Assembly (NCBI GenBank): GCA_965198325.1 | Contig: CBDAPE010000015.1 | Span: forward strand, 1 to 64,000 | DNA length: 64,000 bases | Direction of reading: 5' to 3' | Source: CBDAPE01 sp965198325 | GTDB lineage: Bacteria > Pseudomonadota > Alphaproteobacteria > UBA828 > JAPUJA01 | Shown: one piece after another, positions 44,349-53,432 of the stretch | Position numbering within the stretch: position 1 is the first letter of the stretch | Layout of the letters: each line of letters opens with the position of its first letter | Made by a program: the position numbers and the translations under genes | Notes under the pieces: generated by a model | Databases searched by the model: none | The model's input: the letters and a program-made list of their open reading frames with translations, nothing else | Told to the model about the DNA's origin: nothing

Positions 44349-46617
44349 ATGGCCAGTGACAGCGAGCCCAACCGCTGGAAACGCTACGACGCCTGGGACG
44401 ACAGGCCGCTCCGGCTCGACAGGTTTGCGCTGGAGAACCCGGCCGACGGCTTTTGCGCGTTCGCGAGCCCGCAGGACCCCGCTCCGTCGGTGACGATCGA
44501 GGGCGGCCAGGTCGTCGCCATGGACGGGCTCGCGATCGACGAATTCGACATGATCGACGCCTTCATCGCGTCTCACTACATCGACCCCGGCATGGCGGAC
44601 GAGGCGATGGCCCTCGATCCCGGCGAGCCCGCATGCTGGTCGATATCCACGTGCCCCGCGCCGACGTGGTCAAGCTCGCCCGGGGCATGACACTCGCCAA
44701 GCTTGCCAATGTCATGATGCGGCTTTCGACGCTCGATCTCACCTTCGCCCAGGCCAAGCTCAGGGCGCGCCGGACACCGGCGAATCAGGCCCATGTGACC
44801 AATGCCAAAGACGACCCGGTGCAGCTCGCCGCAGACGCGGCGACGGCGTCAGCGATCGGCTTCGACGAGATCGAGACCACCATGCGGGTCGCCGAAACGC
44901 CTGGTCGAATGCACTGGCCTGCACCATCGGCGCGGCGGTCGGGCAAGGCGGCACGCTCTTTCAATGCTCGTTCGAAGAGGCCGAAGAACTGCGACTGGGC
45001 ATCGCGGGGATGACCTCCTATGCCGAGACCGTCTCGGTCTATGGCAGCGAAGGCTCGTTCATCGACGGCGACGATACGCCCTGGTCGAAGGCCTTCCTGA
45101 TGGCGGGCTATGCCTCGCGCGGCATCAAGGCGCGCTGCACATCGGGGGCGGGCTCCGAGCTTCTCATGGGCTTTCACGAGATGAAGTCGATCCTCTACCT
45201 GGAGACGCGCTGCCTGTGCGTACAGAGGGGCATGGGCGTGCAAGGCACCCAGAACGGCGGGATCGACGGCGCGCCCGTGACCAGTTCGGTGCCGGGAGGC
45301 CTGCGTGAGATCCTGGCAGAAAACGTGCTGGCCGCCCTGCTCGATCTGGAGTGCGCCTCGGGCAACAACACCCGGATCAGCGAGTCGGAAATCCGCGTTG
45401 GCGCGAAGATCATGCCCTACCTCATGGCGGGTACGGATTTCATCTGCTCGGGGCAGGGCTCAATTCCCGGTTACGACAACTCGTTCGGCGTCTCGCTCTT
45501 CAACGCCGAGGAAATGGAGGACTACCTGCTGGTTCAGCGCGATTTCGAGGTCGAGGGCGGCATCCGTCATGTGGATGGCGACGAACTGCTGGCGCTTCGG
45601 GGACGCGTGATCGATGCGCTCGAGGCGGTCTTCGAGGAGCTGGGGCTGGCCGAATTGCGGCCCGAGCAGAGGGCGAGCGTGCTGACCGCCCACGGCTCGA
45701 AGGACACCGATACCTTCAGCTTTGCCGAGGTGCGGCGGATCTCCGCCGGCCTGCAGGACAGGGACATCACCATCCTCGACGTGATTACGGCACTGGCAAA
45801 GCGCGGTTTCGACGACGTCGCCCAGAATATCCTCGATCTGATGAAGCAGCGGGTGAGCGGGGACTATCTGCAAACCGCCGCGATCATCCGGGACGGACGG
45901 GTCTTAAGCGCGATCAACGATCCCAACGACTATAGGGGCCCGACCACGGGTTATGCGATGTCGGAGGCGCGCCGCCGGGAAATCGGCGCGGTGCGCGATG
46001 TGCTCTCCAAGGAGGAGATCTTTGCACGCGCCGAGACCGACGCCGCCGAGGAGCGCCGGCGCTATCATCTGGAGCCCAGCGGGCCGGCCACGCCCGGCGA
46101 GAACGGCACCGAGGTGGTGATCGGCCTTTCGCCCGCCTTCGGGGTCAAGCTGCACCGGACAACGGGCGAGGAACAGCTCTCCGGGGGGCTCAAGGCGCTC
46201 ATCGACGGCATCGAGGAGAGCGGCGGACAGGCGCGCATCGTGCGCATGCACCACACGGCGGACACCTCGTTCCTGGGGCTCACGGCCGCGCGGCTCTCGG
46301 ACTCGGGGATCGGCATCGGCATCCAGGCCAAGGGCACCGCCGTGATCCACAAGGCGGACTTCTACCCTCACATGAATCTCGAGCTGTTCTGCCAGGCGCC
46401 GATCACCGCGCTGGAGCATTACCGGCAGATGGGCCGGAACGCGGCGGCGTATGCGAAGGGCGAGGAGCCCGAGCCGGTCTCGATCCCCTATCAGGGTCAG
46501 GCGCTGGGCTCGCGCTATCACGTGCAGACCTCGCTGATCTACGCCATCGAGACGGCGATGCTCGAACAGGACCGGGAACCCGAAGAACTCAGGGTGGCCT
46601 TCCTTGACCAGCGCTAG
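44349..46617 (+). pseudogene. B12-dependent diol/glycerol dehydratase, fused large and medium subunits, two frameshifts
   Basis: The reading runs in three frames: ATG 44349 MASDSEPNRWKRYDAWDD to about 44637, then MLVDIHVPRADVVKLARGM to about 44888, then NALACTIGAAVGQGGTLF to the stop at 46617. The large-subunit part shows GMGVQGTQNGG and GSIPGYDNSFG; the medium-subunit part (from about 46095) shows EVVIGLSPAFGVKLHRTTG and RIVRMHHTADTSFLG. Large and medium are one polypeptide of about 755 residues. The enzyme uses adenosylcobalamin to turn 1,2-diols into aldehydes. Each shift is about one base, so the gene could be recent wreckage or misread. Confidence 0.82.
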
Positions 46618-47035
46618 AGACAGGCTCGACGCACTCTACCCGGTCGGCGAAAAGCAGACCGAGACAATCCGCACGCGACGGGGCCGCCGGCTCGAGGAGC
46701 TGACCCTCGATGCGGCCTGCGCGGGCAAGCTTGCGCCCGAAGACCTGGCGATCACGCCCGACGCGCTGCGCCGCCAGGCCGAGGTCGCAGACGCCGCAGA
46801 GCGGCCCCAGCTGGGCGAAAACCTGCGCCGCGCCGCCGAGCTCGTCGATGTGCCCCAGGACACCATCTTCGAGACCTACGAGCTTCTCCGCCCGGGGCGT
46901 GCCAAGGACAAGGCGGCGCTGCTGGCGCTGGCGGTGCGATACCGGACCGAGTTCGACGCGCCGGCGATTGCGGTGCTGATCGAGGAGGCGGCCGAGGTCT
47001 ACGAGCGTCGCAAGCTCTACCGCAAGCGCTTCTAG
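46604..47035 (+). CDS. Diol/glycerol dehydratase small subunit
   Basis: 143 residues, TTG start overlapping the end of the large/medium gene by 14 bases. It contains LYPVGEKQTETIRTRRGR, LTLDAACAGKLAPEDL and the C-terminal helix region EVYERRKLYRKRF of the PduE/DhaC family. Intact, although its partner is frameshifted. No reactivase gene (DdrAB type) is next to it. Confidence 0.85.
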   Translation: MTSARDRLDALYPVGEKQTETIRTRRGRRLEELTLDAACAGKLAPEDLAITPDALRRQAEVADAAERPQLGENLRRAAELVDVPQDTIFETYELLRPGRAKDKAALLALAVRYRTEFDAPAIAVLIEEAAEVYERRKLYRKRF

Positions 47036-47099
47036 AACCGTTTCGAGAGCACTCAGAGGGCGAGCCCCGCGACACGGAGAACCGACCGGGCCGAGGATC

Positions 47100-47230
47100 G
47101 TGCAGGACCGGACCGTCATCTTGACCGCGGCGGGCTCGGATCTCGCCAGACGGCCGCAGCCGCCATGGCGCGCGAAGGCGCCCGGGTCGTGTCCAGCGAA
47201 CTGTCCGACGAGCGGTTACGGATCCCGGCC
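47100..47230 (+). pseudogene. Remnant of a short-chain dehydrogenase N-terminus
   Basis: GTG at 47100 reads QDRTVILTAAGS, and another frame continues SRQTAAAAMAREGARVV, together the TGxxxGIG-type Rossmann start and second strand of an SDR protein with a frame slip in the glycine loop. Nothing of the rest remains before the convergent XdhC gene. Confidence 0.5.
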
Positions 47231-47252
47231 GGTGGCGGTAACTATCCGAGCT

Positions 47253-48341
47253 CTAGCCTTCGGCTGCACCCTGGGCGGCGGCGAAGGCCGTTTCGCCTTC
47301 TGCCGCCTCCTCCTCGCGTACCCGTGCCGCGGCGGCTTCGGCAACTTGAAGCAACTGGGCGGCGGTCGAGACGGCGATCTCCGCGGGGTGCTTGCCGGTG
47401 ATGCCGGAAATCCCGATCGGGCAGACCAGGCGCCCGATCTGCGCCTCGGGAATGCTCCGTGCGGCCAGATCCCGGCAAAAGCGCTCCCGCTTCGAATTCG
47501 AGCCGATCAGGCCCAGAAACTCGAAGTCGTCCCGCTGGAGCACGCGCTCGCAGATCTGGAAATCGACGGCGTGGCTGTGGGTCATGACCAAGAACAGACT
47601 GCCGGGAGGCGCATCGTCCACCTCGTGCGCGGGCAGCTCGGAATATTCGGTGGTCACGTTGCTCGGCAGATCCGCGGGAAAGAAATCCTCCCGGCTGTCG
47701 ATCCAGGCGACCCGGCAGGGGAGCGCGGCGAGCTGAGCGATCAGCGCCGAGCCGACATGGCCGGCGCCGAACAGGACGACGTGAAAACCCCGGGGAATCT
47801 GGGGATCGACCAGATAACGCTCGCCGTCTCCGTCCTGATCGACAAGCCCTGCGCCGGCCGCGCCGTCGAGCGCCGCACGGGCCAGATCGGAGACCGCATC
47901 GGGAAGCGCCGCAAGGCTCGAATCGTCGTGCACGGCAACCGTCTTGGCGCCGTCGGCGAGCCGGGTGACCACGACGCTGTGGGTCTCTGTTCCGTCGTAG
48001 CGGGCAACCCGGTCGAGCCAATCGCAGGCAGCGGCATCGACCGGCTCAAACAGGAGCGACGTGAAGCCGCCGCAGCATTGCCCGAGGGAGGGCCCGAGGG
48101 AGTAGTCGCGCAGTATGGGTCCCTGTTCGCCCTCACCGGCAAGCGTCTTGCGCGCCTCGTCGATGGCAACCAGCTCCAGATGACCGCCCCCGATGGTGCC
48201 TCCGGCGAGGCCGTCCCGGTTGACAATCATCTTTGCGCCGCTCTCCCGGGGCGTGGAGCCCTTGGCGACGGCGACCGTAACGAGTACGCAGCTCTCGCCT
48301 GCCGCCAGGCGGTCGCTCAAGCGGGCTGCCCAATCTCTCAT
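47253..48341 (-). CDS. XdhC/CoxI family molybdo-enzyme accessory protein
   Basis: 362 residues. The N-terminal XdhC_CoxI domain has SCVLVTVAVAKGSTPRESGA, GGTIGGGHLE and SLGQCCGG with the conserved Cys pair; the C-terminal Rossmann domain has VVLFGAGHVGSALI and AWIDSREDFFP, with FLVMTHSHAVDFQI. Such proteins insert sulfurated molybdenum cofactor into xanthine dehydrogenase or related enzymes. No molybdo-enzyme gene is nearby. Intact. Confidence 0.9.
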   Translation of the reverse strand: MRDWAARLSDRLAAGESCVLVTVAVAKGSTPRESGAKMIVNRDGLAGGTIGGGHLELVAIDEARKTLAGEGEQGPILRDYSLGPSLGQCCGGFTSLLFEPVDAAACDWLDRVARYDGTETHSVVVTRLADGAKTVAVHDDSSLAALPDAVSDLARAALDGAAGAGLVDQDGDGERYLVDPQIPRGFHVVLFGAGHVGSALIAQLAALPCRVAWIDSREDFFPADLPSNVTTEYSELPAHEVDDAPPGSLFLVMTHSHAVDFQICERVLQRDDFEFLGLIGSNSKRERFCRDLAARSIPEAQIGRLVCPIGISGITGKHPAEIAVSTAAQLLQVAEAAAARVREEEAAEGETAFAAAQGAAEG

Positions 48342-48476
48342 CGCCTATAGCCTTTCGCTTCGGTCGTGGCGAAGGCATCATAGCAGAACGCGAAAGGAAT
48401 CGGTCGCGCGGAGACGCACTTCAGTCAGACCGCCGGCCGCCGGTCGCCCGTGCGACCGCTCTAGGGGGTATCACCC

Positions 48477-49421
48477 TTGTCGTCATCGCCCAACCCAGGC
48501 GCGGCCCGCCCGGTCGGGGGCCGTTCCTTGCTGATCTCGTTCGTCCTGCTGTTTGCGGTCGGTATCGGATTCGGCTTGATGCTGACGCTCAATCGGGTAG
48601 CCATGCTCGACGGCATCCCGTACCTCGCCTACGTATTTTGGCAGATGCTGGGCGGCGGGTCCGTGCTTCTCGTCATATCGTTGGTGCGCAGTACCCCCCC
48701 GCGGTTCGATTTCGCCCATCTGCGCTGTTATGTGCTGTGCGGTTTAGTCGGGATGGGCGGGTCGTTCGTTCTGCTTGCTATCGTCGCGCCCAATATCCCG
48801 GTCGGCGTCCTCGCGCTCGGGATCGGCATCTCGCCCATGGTGACCTACCTGTTCGCGTCGATGATGAAGCTCGATCGGTTTCGCTGGCTCAAATCGGGCG
48901 GCATGGTTCTCGGCCTGGGGGGCGTCTTGCTGATCGTCGTGCCCCAGCACAGCCTTCCGTCATCGAGCATGATCGGCTGGGTATTGATCGGTCTCTGCCC
49001 CAGCGTGCTGCTCGCCGCGCAAACTGTCTGGATCGAACGCTACCGGCCCCAAAATTCCGACCTACTTGCCCTCTCGGCAGGATTCATGCTGATCACGGCA
49101 ATCTTCCTCTTCTTCGTGATGGTGATGCGTGGCGACTGGTGGTTCTTCTCCGGGCCGATGAGCAACGGCGACTGGTCGCTCGTGGGCGTGACCGTGATCC
49201 TGCCCCTCGACATCATGGCCGTGTTCATCCTCATTCGCCGTGCGGGTTCAGTCTTCTTCTCGACAGTGTCCTACGTCGATATCCTCACCGGGATGGGCTG
49301 GGGCATGCTGATATTCGGCGAACAGCATTCGGCGTGGATCTGGAGCGCGCTCGTCTGCCTCATGGCGGGCCTGTTCATGGTGACCAAGCCGGAACGGAAC
49401 CGGCGCACCCGTCACAGCTGA
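48477..49421 (+). CDS. EamA/DMT-type transporter 1
   Basis: 314 residues, about ten TM helices in two EamA-like halves. Marker stretches are LNRVAMLDGIPYLAYVFWQM, VAPNIPVGVLALGIGISPM and GMGWGMLIFGEQHSAWIW. The TTG at 48477 follows AGGGGG. DMT transporters export small metabolites, but the substrate is unknown. Ten bp separate it from a paralogue. Its last third is homologous to the orphan fragment at 50709-51004. Confidence 0.88.
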   Translation: MSSSPNPGAARPVGGRSLLISFVLLFAVGIGFGLMLTLNRVAMLDGIPYLAYVFWQMLGGGSVLLVISLVRSTPPRFDFAHLRCYVLCGLVGMGGSFVLLAIVAPNIPVGVLALGIGISPMVTYLFASMMKLDRFRWLKSGGMVLGLGGVLLIVVPQHSLPSSSMIGWVLIGLCPSVLLAAQTVWIERYRPQNSDLLALSAGFMLITAIFLFFVMVMRGDWWFFSGPMSNGDWSLVGVTVILPLDIMAVFILIRRAGSVFFSTVSYVDILTGMGWGMLIFGEQHSAWIWSALVCLMAGLFMVTKPERNRRTRHS

Positions 49422-49431
49422 TCCTCAACCC

Positions 49432-50379
49432 GTGACCAGTCCGCCAAATCCCGCGACCCGAACGCCTTTGACCATGGGCGGCTGGGCGATCGTGTTCGCC
49501 TTGCTGTTCGTCATCGGAATCGTGTGGGGGGGGCTGCTTTCGCTCAACCGCGTCGCCATTTCCGAGGACATTCCGGTCCTCGCCTACACCTTCTGGCAGA
49601 TGCTGGGCAGCGGGCTGATCCTGCTTACGGTTGTCGTGATCCGGCGCCACCGGTTTCCACTCGACGCTGCCCATCTACGCTACTACCTGTTGCCCGGGGC
49701 GGTCGGGCTGGGCGGACCGTTCGTGCTGCTCGCCTTCGTCGCGCCGAAGATTCCGATCAGCGTGATCGCGCTCGGCGCCGGAATCGTGCCGATGCTGACC
49801 TACGGCTTCGCCGGGCTGATGAAGCTCGAACCGTATTCGATTCTCAAGATCGTCGGCATGATCGTGGGCTTTGGCGGCGTCCTGCTCGTCGTCCTGCCCG
49901 AAACAAGCCTGCCCTCACCCGACATGGTGGGCTGGGTTCTGGTCGGTTTCAGTCCGTCGGTGCTGTTCGCACTGCAGAACGTGTGGATCCAGCTCTACCG
50001 ACCGCCCGCCACCGACACGCTCACGCTCTCGGCCGCCTTCCTGCTGGCTGCGGCGCTGGTCATTTTTCCGCTCCTCGCCGCCACGGGCGATTGGTGGTTC
50101 TTTGCCGGGCCGATGAGCTCGGGCGACTGGGCCCTGGTGATCGTCACCCTGCTGATCGTGGTGGATATGGTCTGTGTGTTCGAGGTCATCCGCCGGGCTG
50201 GGGCGGTGTTTCTTTCGTCGGTCGCCTATCTCAACGTTTTGGCCGGGATCGCCTCGGGCATGATCCTGTTCGACGAGGTCCACTCGGGATGGATCTGGGG
50301 CGCGCTGGTCTGCCTGTCGGTGGGGCTGTTGCTGGTGACGATGCCGAGTCGGCGCCCGCGCGGCAAGACCGCGCCATAG
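49432..50379 (+). CDS. EamA/DMT-type transporter 2
   Basis: 315 residues, GTG start, same ten-helix layout as transporter 1: LNRVAISEDIPVLAYTFWQM and PKIPISVIALGAGIVPMLTYGF. Its closest relative in the window is transporter 3 (51062-51988), its duplicate. Translationally close to transporter 1. Intact. Confidence 0.88.
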   Translation: MTSPPNPATRTPLTMGGWAIVFALLFVIGIVWGGLLSLNRVAISEDIPVLAYTFWQMLGSGLILLTVVVIRRHRFPLDAAHLRYYLLPGAVGLGGPFVLLAFVAPKIPISVIALGAGIVPMLTYGFAGLMKLEPYSILKIVGMIVGFGGVLLVVLPETSLPSPDMVGWVLVGFSPSVLFALQNVWIQLYRPPATDTLTLSAAFLLAAALVIFPLLAATGDWWFFAGPMSSGDWALVIVTLLIVVDMVCVFEVIRRAGAVFLSSVAYLNVLAGIASGMILFDEVHSGWIWGALVCLSVGLLLVTMPSRRPRGKTAP

Positions 50380-50401
50380 GCAAAACCCGGCCGCGCCCGG
50401 T

Positions 50402-50708
50402 TCAAGCGACGAAGAGATCGAGCGAAGCCCCGGACAACGGCTTCGCGCCCGCCTCGGTGATCAGGCTGGTCCGCCCGAGGGTCATGGCGAGGCCCGCGTC
50501 GCTGTCGAAGATGATCATGTGGCAGAAAAACACCATGCCCGGTCCAGGCACGATCGGGTTGGCGTGATAGAGCACGGGCCAGTCCCTCCAGTTGGGCGAG
50601 AAGGTGGTGCCCAGGGAATAGCCGCAGGCGTTCATGCGGTGCGCCCGGTAACCGGCCCGGTTCAAAGCCGCGGCGTGGACATCGAACGCCTTGCCGACGG
50701 TACGGTCC
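50402..50708 (-). pseudogene. C-terminal fragment of an M24-family gene
   Basis: About 100 codons, TVGKAFDVHAAALNRAGY to GASLDLFVA, matching the end of the whole M24 gene at 52011-53162 almost residue by residue. It begins abruptly at the duplication joint; no start or N-terminal part. Confidence 0.85.
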
Positions 50709-51004
50709 GGGGTGGCTGGTGGTTCTTCGCCGGACCCATGAGCCATGGCGACTGGTCACTCGTGATCGTGACCGCGATGCTGCCGCTCGATATCATGGCC
50801 GTATTCATCATCATTCGCCGCGCGGGTTCGGTCTTCCTATCGACCGTGTCCGACGTGGATATTCTCCCGGGTATCGGCTGGGGCATGCTAATCTTCTGGG
50901 AAAGTCACTCGGCGTGGATCTGGGGCGCCCTCGTTTGCCTCATGGCGGGCCTGTTCATGGTCACCAAGCCGGAGCGGGCCGACGCGGCCGGCAGGGGGCG
51001 TTAA
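50709..51004 (+). pseudogene. C-terminal fragment of an EamA transporter
   Basis: WWFFAGPMSHGDWSLVIV to MAGLFMVTKPERADAA, homologous to the last 95 residues of transporter 1; VDILPGIGWGMLIF is still recognisable. The N-terminal two thirds are missing at the duplication joint. Confidence 0.85.
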
Positions 51005-51061
51005 TATGACCGAAACTCCATTTGACCGCCCGGCCGCTCCGTAAACGAGCACCGCGCCGCC

Positions 51062-51988
51062 ATGTCCCGAACGCCGCTGAGTGCCGTAACCTGGGTCATC
51101 CTGCTCGCCCTGCTGTTCGTCATCGGTGTCAGTTGGGGGCTGCTGCTCTCGCTCAACCGAATCGCCATGACAGAGGGCATTCCGATTCTCGCCTACACCT
51201 TCTGGCAGATGTTCGGTGGCGCGGTCATTCTGCTCGCGATTGCCGCAATCCGGCGGCGCCGGTTGCCGCTCGACGCCGCCCATCTACGCTATTACGTGCT
51301 GCCCGGCGCGATCGGCCTGGGTGCGCCGTTCGTCCTCCTTGCCTTCGTCGCACCGAATATTCCCGTGGGCGTGGTGGCCATGAGCGTCGGCATTGCGCCG
51401 ATGTTGACCTACGGCTTCGCCGGACTGATGAAGCTCGAGCGTTTCTCGGCGCTCAAGATCATCGGCATGATCGTGGGGCTGGGCGGCGTCCTGCTCATCG
51501 TCCTGCCCGACGCCAGCCTGCCTTCGCCCGATATGGTCGGCTGGGTTCTGATCGGGATCAGCCCGGCGGTGCTGATCGCGCTCCAGAACGTATGGATCGA
51601 GTGCTACCGCCCGCCCGACACCGATTCACTCACGCTCGGCGCGGGGTTCCTCCTGGCGGCGGCGGTGGTCATCCTGCCGTTTCTCGCCGCCACGGGCGAC
51701 TGGTGGTTCTTCGCCGGTCCGATGAGCATGGGGGACTGGGCCCTGGCGATCGTCACGTTGTTGATCGCGTTCGATATCATTTGCGTGTTCGAGATCGTCC
51801 GCCGGGCCGGGGCAGTGTTTCTCTCCGCGGTCGCCTATATCGACGTCCTGGCGGGACTCGGCTGGGGCATGATTCTCTTCGGCGAGCAGCATTCGGGATG
51901 GATCTGGGGCGCGCTAGCCTGCCTGGTGCCGGGACTTTTGCTCGTAACGATGCCGAGCCGGCGCCCGCGGAGCACGACCGCGCCATAG
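51062..51988 (+). CDS. EamA/DMT-type transporter 3
   Basis: 308 residues from ATG 51062, duplicate of transporter 2: LNRIAMTEGIPILAYTFWQM and APNIPVGVVAMSVGIAPMLT. Ten TM helices. The stop and the following GGCAAAACCCGGCCGCGCCC stretch match those after transporter 2. Intact; convergent with the M24 gene. Confidence 0.88.
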   Translation: MSRTPLSAVTWVILLALLFVIGVSWGLLLSLNRIAMTEGIPILAYTFWQMFGGAVILLAIAAIRRRRLPLDAAHLRYYVLPGAIGLGAPFVLLAFVAPNIPVGVVAMSVGIAPMLTYGFAGLMKLERFSALKIIGMIVGLGGVLLIVLPDASLPSPDMVGWVLIGISPAVLIALQNVWIECYRPPDTDSLTLGAGFLLAAAVVILPFLAATGDWWFFAGPMSMGDWALAIVTLLIAFDIICVFEIVRRAGAVFLSAVAYIDVLAGLGWGMILFGEQHSGWIWGALACLVPGLLLVTMPSRRPRSTTAP

Positions 51989-52010
51989 GCAAAACCCGGC
52001 CGCGCCCGGC

Positions 52011-53162
52011 TCAGGCGACGAACAGATCGAGCGACGCCCCGGACAGCGGCTCGGCGCCAGCCTCCGTGATCAGGCTGGTCCGCCCCAGGGTCATGGCGAG
52101 GCCCGCGTCGCTGTCGAAGATGATCATGTGGCAGAAAAACACCATGCCCGGTCCAACCACGACCGGGTTGGCGTGATAAAGCATGGGCCAGTCCATCCAG
52201 TTGGGCGAAAAGGTGGTGCCGAGGGAATAGCCGCAGGCGTTCATGCGGTGCACCCGGTAGCCAGCCCGGTCCAAAACTGCGGCGTGGGCATCGAACGCCT
52301 CGCCAACGGTGCGGCCCGGGGCGAGCGCGCCCTCGACGGCGAGCAGCGCGTCGTGAGCGACTCCGTGCATCTCGACCTGGCGGGCGGGCGGCGGGCCGAC
52401 GCAAAGCGTGCGCATCATGGCCGCGTGGTAATGCCGGTAGGCGCCGGCCCATTCGAGGGTGAGCTGGTCGGACGCATCCAGCCTGCGCCGACCGCTGAAA
52501 TAACGGCACAGGAGCGCGCCCGAGCCCGAGCCTATGATGAATTCGTTGCTCGGATAATCGCCGCCGCCCGCGAACACCGCGCCCTGCATGGCCGCCAGGA
52601 TCGCAGCTTCGTCGGCACCGGGCGCGCAGAGCGCTTGGGCTTCATCGAGCGCCCGGTCGGCCAGTTCGGCGGCGGTGCGCACGTAGGCGACTTCGGCGTC
52701 GCTCTTGACCAGCCGGAGCAGGCTGACCAGCTCCGAGGCATCGACCGTCTCGCAGAATCCCTCGAGCGCCGCGGCGAGCCGCCTGCCGTTGCGCGCCGTC
52801 AATCCGTAAGACTCGTATTCGACGCCGAGCCGGGCCTTCGCACAGCCGACCTCGTCGAGAATTGCGCGGAGTTCGAGCGCGGGCATGGCGTCGGGACTAT
52901 CGACCCAGACGCGGATGTCGCCGATCACCGAGGTCTGGCGCGCCTGGCGCAAATCCGGCGCACGGGTCAGCAGGACCATTCGGCCGTCGGCGCCCAGATA
53001 GAGACACTGGAAAAAAACATAGCCGAAGGTGTCGTAGCCGGTGAGGTAATACATGCTCTCCTGGCGAAACAGAAGCAGGCCGTCGAGCCCCTCGCCGGCA
53101 ATCGCCGCACAGGTTTTCAGCCGGCGCGACGCGAATTCGTCTTCGGAGAAATGCAGGGTCAT
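52011..53162 (-). CDS. M24-family (creatinase/prolidase-like) protein without canonical metal ligands
   Basis: 383 residues from ATG 53162. Creatinase-type N-domain (LKTCAAIAGEGLDGLLLF, SMYYLTGYDTFGYVFF) and pita-bread C-domain. Where M24 metallopeptidases have two Asp ligands, this protein reads TLEWAGAYRHYHAAMMRT; the later His and Glu sites are in MNACGYSLGTT and FFCHMIIFDSD, again not canonical. Creatinase and ectoine hydrolase relatives act on C-N bonds without metal, so a similar hydrolase is inferred. Divergent from the ABC transporter operon. Intact. Confidence 0.82.
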   Translation of the reverse strand: MTLHFSEDEFASRRLKTCAAIAGEGLDGLLLFRQESMYYLTGYDTFGYVFFQCLYLGADGRMVLLTRAPDLRQARQTSVIGDIRVWVDSPDAMPALELRAILDEVGCAKARLGVEYESYGLTARNGRRLAAALEGFCETVDASELVSLLRLVKSDAEVAYVRTAAELADRALDEAQALCAPGADEAAILAAMQGAVFAGGGDYPSNEFIIGSGSGALLCRYFSGRRRLDASDQLTLEWAGAYRHYHAAMMRTLCVGPPPARQVEMHGVAHDALLAVEGALAPGRTVGEAFDAHAAVLDRAGYRVHRMNACGYSLGTTFSPNWMDWPMLYHANPVVVGPGMVFFCHMIIFDSDAGLAMTLGRTSLITEAGAEPLSGASLDLFVA

Positions 53163-53432
53163 TGGGATTGTGTCTCGGTTATCCTGTCCCGATTTTACGG
53201 GCGCCAAGATTGGCGGATTTCGGGGGGATACGCCAGTCTCCACATTGGCATCGGGGTTGACAGGCTGCCGCCTTTGCTAAACCCTTCCAAACGCCTCTCG
53301 ATCGAACGCGTCAGCGTCTATTCTTCCAAGCGGGAGAGCAGGGAAAGGGGCGAAAATCAGACGAGTTGCACGGCGATTGTTGCCCAAGAAGAGGCTGGCC
53401 GCGCCAACGGTCTAAAAAGGGAGATCCAACCG

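Larger units (their letters stand above)
49133..52305. repeat. Tandem segmental duplication of an EamA-EamA-M24 block
   Basis: Unit 1 (about 49133-50708) holds the end of transporter 1, all of transporter 2 and the 3-prime end of an M24 gene; unit 2 (about 50709-52305) holds the same series. The M24 ends are nearly identical over about 300 bp, the transporters more diverged. The joint at about 50708 fuses an M24 fragment to a transporter fragment. Boundaries estimated by eye. Confidence 0.85.
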
